DNA from: an uncultured Clostridia bacterium
GTDB lineage: Bacteria > Bacillota > Clostridia > TANB77 > CAG-508
Length of the DNA stretch: 19,215 nt
Direction: 5' to 3'
Assembly (NCBI GenBank): GCA_947584125.1
Contig: CANPWI010000011.1
Location: forward strand, 1-19,215
The position numbers and the translations under genes were made by a program. Numbering within the stretch: the first letter of the stretch is position 1; each line of letters begins with the position of its first letter. Of this stretch, positions 14,443 through 19,215 are shown piece by piece. The notes beneath the pieces were generated by a model, which saw nothing but the letters and a program-made list of their open reading frames with translations, made no database searches and was not told where the DNA came from.

Positions 14443-15164
14443 AAATTATATTAATAATACCAGCATATAATGAAGAAAAAAATATATTAAATGTATGTAA
14501 AGCAATAGAAGAATATGATAACGATTTAGATTATATAGTAATAAATGATGGGTCAACAGATAATACATTAAAAATATTACAAGAAAATAATATAAATCAT
14601 ATAAATCTAATATCAAATTTAGGCATTGGTGGTGCTGTACAAACAGGCTATAAATATGCATATAGAAATGGATACGATATTGCAATTCAATTTGATGGAG
14701 ATGGACAACATGATGTTAAATATATAAAAAATATATGTGAACCAATAATTAATGAAAAAGCAAATTTATGTATAGGTTCAAGATATATAAAAGGACATGA
14801 AAGCAAATTTCAGTCTACTTTTATGAGAAGATTAGGAAAAAATATAATTTCATTTATGATAAAAATTTGTTGTCATCAAAAAATTACTGATCCAACATCA
14901 GGGTTTAGAGCAGTAGATAGAACAATTATAAAAAAATTTAGTGAATATTATCCAGTAGAATATCCTGAACCAGAATCTTTAGTTACAGTTATAAAAAGTG
15001 GAGAAAAAGTAATTGAGGTACCAGTAAATATGAATGAAAGACAAGGTGGAAAGTCATCTATACATGCTTGGAAAAATGTATCATATATAGTAAAGGTATC
15101 TATTGCAATAATTGTAAACAGCATTAGATGGAAAGGAAAAAGAAAAAATGTCATTAAATCTTAG
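14439..15164 (+). CDS. DPM1-type family-2 glycosyltransferase, GacI-like (241 aa)
   Basis: Single-domain polyprenyl-phosphate sugar synthase type of GT2. I-I-P-A-Y-N-E-E (6-13), V-I-N-D-G-S-T-D (34-41) and D-G-D-G-Q-H (86-91) are donor and metal motifs; D-P-T-S-G-F-R-A (about 151-158) is the DPM1/DpgS signature. It has no C-terminal membrane domain, which fits a partner supplying the membrane part. The next gene encodes a DUF2304 membrane protein and overlaps it by 17 bases. The same GT2/DUF2304 pair in group A Streptococcus, GacI/GacJ, makes undecaprenyl-phosphate-GlcNAc for side-chain addition; the identity of the sugar here cannot be read from sequence. Starts in an ATGA overlap with the upstream gene; GGAGAG at 14426-14431 is the RBS. 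Confidence 0.9.
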   Translation: MKIILIIPAYNEEKNILNVCKAIEEYDNDLDYIVINDGSTDNTLKILQENNINHINLISNLGIGGAVQTGYKYAYRNGYDIAIQFDGDGQHDVKYIKNICEPIINEKANLCIGSRYIKGHESKFQSTFMRRLGKNIISFMIKICCHQKITDPTSGFRAVDRTIIKKFSEYYPVEYPEPESLVTVIKSGEKVIEVPVNMNERQGGKSSIHAWKNVSYIVKVSIAIIVNSIRWKGKRKNVIKS

Positions 15165-15507
15165 AATTGTTTTATTAGTAATAGTATGTATTTATTTACT
15201 AGTAATTATAAAACAAATAAAAAATAAAAAACTACAAATTAATTTTTGTATAATTTGGATAATTATTAGTATTTTATTAATTATTGCAGTATGCATACCA
15301 AATTTTATAGAAACAATATCAAATAAATTGGGATTTGAAGTTGCATCAAATATGGTATTTTTTCTAACTATTTTTATAGCTTTTTATCTAATATTTATGC
15401 TAACATTAAAAATTTCTCAAGAAAATTCTAAAACAAGAGAATTAATACAAGAAATTTCAATTTTGAATAAAAAAATAGAAGATTATAGAAAAAAAGAAGA
15501 TAAATAG
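15148..15507 (+). CDS. DUF2304 small membrane protein, GacJ-like (119 aa)
   Basis: Three hydrophobic segments (about residues 4-21, 29-50 and 66-87) followed by a charged helix of about 30 residues (N-S-K-T-R-E-L-I-Q-E-I) that looks coiled-coil. Size, topology and position after a DPM1-type GT2 match DUF2304. The streptococcal member GacJ binds GacI and raises its activity at the membrane. The start overlaps the upstream gene by 17 bases in another frame; AAAGGA at 15132-15137 is a usable RBS, and coupling is expected. It closes this part of the operon; a new promoter follows at 15526. Confidence 0.85.
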   Translation: MSLNLRIVLLVIVCIYLLVIIKQIKNKKLQINFCIIWIIISILLIIAVCIPNFIETISNKLGFEVASNMVFFLTIFIAFYLIFMLTLKISQENSKTRELIQEISILNKKIEDYRKKEDK

Positions 15508-15525
15508 AAAAAATAAAGAAAAAGG

Positions 15526-15554
15526 TTGTACTTTTTTATTATAAATGATATTAT
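15526..15554 (+). promoter_or_regulatory. Promoter of the dTDP-rhamnose operon
   Basis: TTGTAC (15526-15531), 17-base spacer, TATTAT (15549-15554) preceded by TGA, an extended -10. Start near 15561, leader about 30 bases. Confidence 0.65.
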
Positions 15555-15589
15555 ATAGACAGAAAAATTGAAAGGATGTGCAAATAAAA

Positions 15590-16456
15590 ATGAAAATACT
15601 AATTACTGGAGCAAATGGAATGTTAGCTAAAGAGGTAAAAGAAAAGTTTGCAAATGGTAATGAACTAATTTTAACAGATGTTAGTGAATTAGATATTACA
15701 AATGAAGAAAATGTTATGAAATTTATAAAAGAAACAAAACCAGATTATATTATAAATTGTGCTGCATATACAGCAGTTGATAAAGCAGAAGAAAACTTAG
15801 AATTAGCAGAAAAAATAAATGGTGATGGACCAACAAACTTAGCAAAAGCTGCAAAAGTAGTAGGAGCAAAATTAGTACATATTTCAACAGACTATGTATT
15901 TGGTGGAGACTTAGATTTATCTAAAGACTATAAAGAAGATGACGAAAAAAAGCCTGTTACAGCTTATGGAATTACAAAATTACATGGTGAACAAGGAATT
16001 GAAAAGAACTTAGATGAATATTATATTTTTAGAACAGCATGGTTATATGGAATTGGAGGAAATAATTTCGTAAAAACTATGACAAAATTAGGAAAAGAAA
16101 AAGATGAAATAAGTGTTGTTCAAGACCAACATGGAAGTCCAACTTATGCAAAGGATTTAAGTGAAATTATATACCAAGCAGTAGCAAAACAAATACCTTA
16201 TGGAATATACAATGCTACAAATGAAGGATATACAACATGGTATGATTTTACAAAAGAAATTTTAGCCGAGCAAAATATTACATGCAAAGTTAATCCAGTA
16301 ACTACAGAAGAATATATAAAAATGATGAATGTCGTTCAAGCAAAAAGACCATTTAATTCTCAAATGTCAAAAAATAAATTAAAAGAAGCTGGAATACAAG
16401 TTCCAGAATGGAAAGATGGCTTGAAAAGATATTTAAAAGAAACAGAAAATATATAA
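15590..16456 (+). CDS. rmlD: dTDP-4-dehydrorhamnose reductase (288 aa)
   Basis: Last step of dTDP-L-rhamnose synthesis, NAD(P)H-dependent reduction of dTDP-4-keto-L-rhamnose in the cytoplasm. An extended SDR fold: T-G-A-N-G-M-L-A (6-13) is the nucleotide-binding loop, N-C-A-A-Y-T-A-V-D (56-64), S-T-D-Y-V-F (99-104) and Y126-x3-K130 form the active site. A GTG at 15578 is in frame, but it belongs to the Shine-Dalgarno sequence AAAGGATGTG (15571-15580), so the ATG at 15590 is the start. First gene of a four-gene rml operon in the order D-A-C-B; the next gene begins within about 10 bases. Confidence 0.96.
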   Translation: MKILITGANGMLAKEVKEKFANGNELILTDVSELDITNEENVMKFIKETKPDYIINCAAYTAVDKAEENLELAEKINGDGPTNLAKAAKVVGAKLVHISTDYVFGGDLDLSKDYKEDDEKKPVTAYGITKLHGEQGIEKNLDEYYIFRTAWLYGIGGNNFVKTMTKLGKEKDEISVVQDQHGSPTYAKDLSEIIYQAVAKQIPYGIYNATNEGYTTWYDFTKEILAEQNITCKVNPVTTEEYIKMMNVVQAKRPFNSQMSKNKLKEAGIQVPEWKDGLKRYLKETENI

Positions 16457-16465
16457 TTATGTGGG

Positions 16466-17365
16466 GTGATTAAAATAAAAACAAGAAAAGGAATAATATT
16501 AGCAGGAGGAAGTGGTACAAGATTATATCCTCTAACAATAGCTATATCAAAACAAATTATGCCAGTATATGATAAACCAATGATTTATTATCCACTTTCT
16601 GTATTAATGGAAGCACAAATAAAAGAGGTACTAATAATTTCAACACCTAGAGATATTGTAATTTTTAAAGACTTATTAGGTGATGGCTCTCAATGGGGAA
16701 TGAAATTTGAGTATAAGGTACAAGAAAAACCAAATGGACTTGCAGAAGCATTTATTATAGGAGAAGATTTTATTGGAAACGATAATGTTGCCATGATTTT
16801 AGGTGACAATATGTTTTATGGTTCACATTTACCAGAAATATTAAAAAGAGCAAATGCTAGAGAAAATGAATCAACTATATTTGGTTACTATGTAAAAGAC
16901 CCAAGAGCTTATGGTGTTGTTGAAATAGATGAAAATGGAAAAGCATTATCAATAGAAGAAAAACCAGAAGACCCAAAATCAAATTATGCTGTACCAGGTT
17001 TGTATTTTTATACAAATGATGTAGTAAAAATTGCAAAAAAAATTAAACCATCAGCAAGAGGAGAATTAGAAATTACATCAGTAAATGATGAATATATGAA
17101 ACAAGGAAAACTAGTTGTTGAAAAACTAGGAAGAGGAATGACATGGTTTGATACAGGAACTCATGATGCATTATTAGAAACTGCAAGCTTTGTTCAAACA
17201 ATAGAAAAAAGACAAGGTATGCAAGTTTGTTGCCCTGAAGAAATTGCTTATAAAAATAATTGGATTACAAGTGAGCAATTATTAAATTTATCAAAAATTT
17301 ATATGAAAACAGAATATGGTCAATATTTAAAAGAATTAGCAACAAATTCATTTGGAAGAGAATAA
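16466..17365 (+). CDS. rmlA: Glucose-1-phosphate thymidylyltransferase, non-ATG start (about 297-300 aa)
   Basis: Joins dTTP and glucose-1-phosphate to give dTDP-glucose, first step of the rhamnose pathway. G-I-I-L-A-G-G-S-G-T-R-L-Y-P-L-T (9-24) is the nucleotidyl-transfer loop, K29 and the Y-D-K-P-M (35-39) segment complete the site, L-G-D-N-M-F-Y-G near 112-119 holds the metal Asp, and W-F-D-T-G-T-H is near 226-232. Length is normal. The start is unusual: the first in-frame ATG would fall inside the conserved core (residue 32). Candidates are GTG 16466, ATT 16469 or ATA 16475; the GGGGTGAT at 16463-16470 resembles a Shine-Dalgarno site that overlaps the GTG and would favour ATT or ATA-type initiation. 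GTG 16466 is given as the conventional choice. Confidence 0.95.
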   Translation: MIKIKTRKGIILAGGSGTRLYPLTIAISKQIMPVYDKPMIYYPLSVLMEAQIKEVLIISTPRDIVIFKDLLGDGSQWGMKFEYKVQEKPNGLAEAFIIGEDFIGNDNVAMILGDNMFYGSHLPEILKRANARENESTIFGYYVKDPRAYGVVEIDENGKALSIEEKPEDPKSNYAVPGLYFYTNDVVKIAKKIKPSARGELEITSVNDEYMKQGKLVVEKLGRGMTWFDTGTHDALLETASFVQTIEKRQGMQVCCPEEIAYKNNWITSEQLLNLSKIYMKTEYGQYLKELATNSFGRE

Positions 17366-17386
17366 TATATTTAAGGAGTTTGAAAA

Positions 17387-17968
17387 ATGGGAAAATTTAA
17401 AAAAATTGATACATCAATAGAAGGAGTATATATAATAGAACCAACAGTTTTTGGAGACAACAGAGGATATTTTATGGAAACATATAGTAAAAAAGATTTT
17501 GAAGAAATAGGCTTAAATTATGATTTCGTACAAGATAACCAATCAAAATCTAAAAAAGGTGTTTTAAGAGGATTACATTTCCAAAAAGAAAATACACAAA
17601 GCAAATTAGTTAGATGTATAAAAGGTGAAGTATTTGATGTTGCTGTTGATTTAAGACCAGGTAGCAAAACTTATGGAAAATGGGAAGGCGTAATCTTAAC
17701 AGAAGAAAATAAGAAAATGTTTATGATACCAAAAGGATTTGCACATGGATTTTTAGTTTTATCAGACGAAGCAGAATTTACTTATAAATGTGATGATGTA
17801 TATAATCACGAAGCAGAAGGTGGACTTGCTTGGAATGACCCAGATGTTGGAATAACTTGGCCAATGGATAGAATAAATAAAGATGAACTATTAACATCTG
17901 AAAAAGATGCAAAATGGCCATCACTTAAAGAATTAAAAGAAACAGATTTATTTAAAAATTTATTATAA
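17387..17968 (+). CDS. rmlC: dTDP-4-dehydrorhamnose 3,5-epimerase (193 aa)
   Basis: Epimerises dTDP-4-keto-6-deoxyglucose at C3 and C5. Cupin fold: R-G-L-H-F-Q (61-66) carries the catalytic base H64, K73 follows in Q-S-K-L-V-R, and Y133 lies in E-F-T-Y-K; H120 in F-A-H-G-F is also conserved. The length is at the upper end of the family's normal range (180-195). RBS AAGGAG at 17373-17378. Third gene of the rml operon, 21 bases after rmlA and 17 bases before rmlB. Confidence 0.97.
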   Translation: MGKFKKIDTSIEGVYIIEPTVFGDNRGYFMETYSKKDFEEIGLNYDFVQDNQSKSKKGVLRGLHFQKENTQSKLVRCIKGEVFDVAVDLRPGSKTYGKWEGVILTEENKKMFMIPKGFAHGFLVLSDEAEFTYKCDDVYNHEAEGGLAWNDPDVGITWPMDRINKDELLTSEKDAKWPSLKELKETDLFKNLL

Positions 17969-17985
17969 AAAGTAGGAGTAAAAAA

Positions 17986-18954
17986 ATGAGTAAAAATATA
18001 TTAGTAACAGGAGCAGCAGGATTTATAGGAGCAAATTTTGCAGAATATTTTGTAAATAAACATCCTGACTATAAAGTTATAGTATTAGATAAATTAACTT
18101 ATGCAGGTAATTTAGATAATTTAAAAAAAGTAATGGATAAAATAACATTTGTTAAAGGAGATATATGTGACTTTGAATTTGTACTAAACTTATATAAAAA
18201 ATATGATATAAATGGTGTAATTCATTTTGCAGCAGAGTCACATGTAGATAATAGTATAAAAAATCCATTTATATTTACACAAACAAATGTAATTGGAACA
18301 CATACACTATTAGAAGCAGCAAAACAAGTTTGGGGTGAAGGTAGCGAGAATAAATTTGTACATATTTCAACAGATGAGGTATATGGCTCATTAAAAGAAG
18401 ACGGATATTTTACAGAAAAATCTCCAATAAAACCAAGTAGTCCATATTCAGCATCAAAAGCAAGTTCAGACCTTATTGCATTAGCTTATAAAGAAACATT
18501 TAAGATGAATGTTAATGTAACAAATTGTTCAAACAATTATGGACCATACCAACATAATGAAAAACTAATCCCTCATATGATAAAATTAGCTTTAAATAAT
18601 GAAAAACTACCAGTATATGGAGAAGGATTAAACATTAGAGATTGGTTATATGTTGAAGACCATTGTGAAGCAATAGACTTAGTTTTCCATAAAGGAATCT
18701 CAGGAGAAAGATATAACATTGGTGGTCACAATGAAAGAAGAAACATACAAATAGTAAAATTAATATTACAAAGATTAGGAAAATCAGAAGACTTAATAGA
18801 ACATGTTCAAGATAGAAAGGGACATGATTATAGATATGCTATTGACCCAAGCAAAATAAAAACAGAACTTGGATGGGAGCCAAAAACAAAATTTGAAGAT
18901 GGTATAGTAAAAACAATAGATTGGTATTTAGAAAATCCAGAATGGTTAAAATAA
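17986..18954 (+). CDS. rmlB: dTDP-glucose 4,6-dehydratase (322 aa)
   Basis: Converts dTDP-glucose to dTDP-4-keto-6-deoxyglucose, second step of the pathway. T-G-A-A-G-F-I-G (8-15) binds NAD; D35-K-L-T-Y-A-G-N is the typical adenosine-ribose/dTDP segment; T129-D130-E131 in H-I-S-T-D-E-V-Y-G are the catalytic residues of dehydratases, and Y154-x3-K158 completes the SDR triad. R-D-W-L-Y-V-E-D-H at 218-226 is also signature sequence. Length is near the family norm (320-360). GTAGGAG ahead of the ATG is the RBS. It ends the rml operon, followed by a strong terminator. Confidence 0.97.
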   Translation: MSKNILVTGAAGFIGANFAEYFVNKHPDYKVIVLDKLTYAGNLDNLKKVMDKITFVKGDICDFEFVLNLYKKYDINGVIHFAAESHVDNSIKNPFIFTQTNVIGTHTLLEAAKQVWGEGSENKFVHISTDEVYGSLKEDGYFTEKSPIKPSSPYSASKASSDLIALAYKETFKMNVNVTNCSNNYGPYQHNEKLIPHMIKLALNNEKLPVYGEGLNIRDWLYVEDHCEAIDLVFHKGISGERYNIGGHNERRNIQIVKLILQRLGKSEDLIEHVQDRKGHDYRYAIDPSKIKTELGWEPKTKFEDGIVKTIDWYLENPEWLK

Positions 18955-18955
18955 T

Positions 18956-19001
18956 AAAAAATAAATAGGAATATTTTTATATTTCTATTTATTTTTTTGT
19001 T
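18956..19001 (+). terminator. Rho-independent terminator ending the polysaccharide locus
   Basis: AAAAATAAATAGGAATAT (18956-18973 region) pairs with the stretch ending at 18997 (ATATTTCTATTTATTTTT), about 18 bp with one G-T pair and a 4-base loop, followed by TTT-G-TTTAAT. It separates rmlB from the next, independently promoted gene. Confidence 0.85.
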
Positions 19002-19035
19002 TAATATAATAGTGAAAATTAAAATTTTAAAAATA

Positions 19036-19064
19036 TTGACAATTATAATAAGTTAATATAAAAT
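19036..19064 (+). promoter_or_regulatory. Promoter of the (AC)n gene
   Basis: TTGACA (19036-19041), 17-base spacer, TAAAAT (19059-19064). Start near 19071, leader about 28 bases with AGAGGAG at 19082-19088. Confidence 0.7.
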
Positions 19065-19098
19065 TAAAAAAAGAAAAAAGAAGAGGAGAAAACATAAG

Positions 19099-19215
<117 letters not shown>

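Noticed and set aside
15578..15589. GTG start for rmlD
   Set aside because: This GTG is the end of the Shine-Dalgarno sequence AAAGGATGTG; the ATG at 15590 fits the usual M-K-I-L-I-T-G start.

Overview
The window is very AT-rich, uses Shine-Dalgarno sites of the AGGAGG type and TTGACA/TATAAT promoters with 17-base spacers, and carries families typical of low-GC Bacillota (DUF1540, DUF5665, PepF, SH3-CAP secreted proteins). TGA is used as a stop, so the ordinary bacterial code applies. The best guess is a Clostridia-type Gram-positive, probably an uncultured commensal; no species can be named from this sequence.

Layout. Bases 1-889 hold the 3' part of a 1-Cys peroxiredoxin and a small Cys-rich DUF1540 protein. 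A tRNA-Leu(UAG) lies at 1001-1084, followed by a short stretch (1085-1980) that looks foreign: a tandem 11-bp repeat, a strong promoter and one prophage-like two-TM membrane protein with less AT-rich codon use. Bases 2044-5506 are housekeeping or accessory genes: a secreted SH3b-CAP protein, an unrecognised 110-aa protein, oligoendopeptidase F, and a DUF5665 membrane protein.

Bases 5590-18954 form one surface-polysaccharide locus, all on the + strand: two related family-2 glycosyltransferases, a membrane-anchored ComEC-type metallo-beta-lactamase-fold hydrolase, an ABC exporter (Wzm/TagG-like permease and Wzt/TagH-like ATPase with an extra C-terminal domain), a large methyltransferase-like/kinase-like/coiled-coil protein, a two-domain glycosyltransferase, a GT2/DUF2304 pair resembling streptococcal GacI/GacJ, and the full dTDP-L-rhamnose pathway (rmlD, rmlA, rmlC, rmlB). 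Together they suggest an ABC-transporter-dependent, rhamnose-containing wall polysaccharide: RmlABCD make the donor, the GT2 enzymes build the chain on a lipid carrier, the exporter moves it out, and the GacI/GacJ-like pair would supply an undecaprenyl-linked side-chain sugar. No initiating phosphosugar transferase or wall ligase is visible in the window.

Two observations stand out. At the right edge, a new gene with its own promoter and RBS starts at 19099 and runs into an (AC)17 tract. In the present sequence it is frameshifted into a stop after 23 codons, while adding one AC unit or losing two would open the frame to the window edge: the expected arrangement of a phase-variable gene caught in the OFF state. 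Second, the 543-aa protein at 10910-12541 has the architecture of a WbdD-like chain terminator (SAM-fold, kinase-like fold, coiled coil) but with an eroded SAM-binding loop, and it sits directly beside an ATPase that carries a Wzt-type C-terminal domain.
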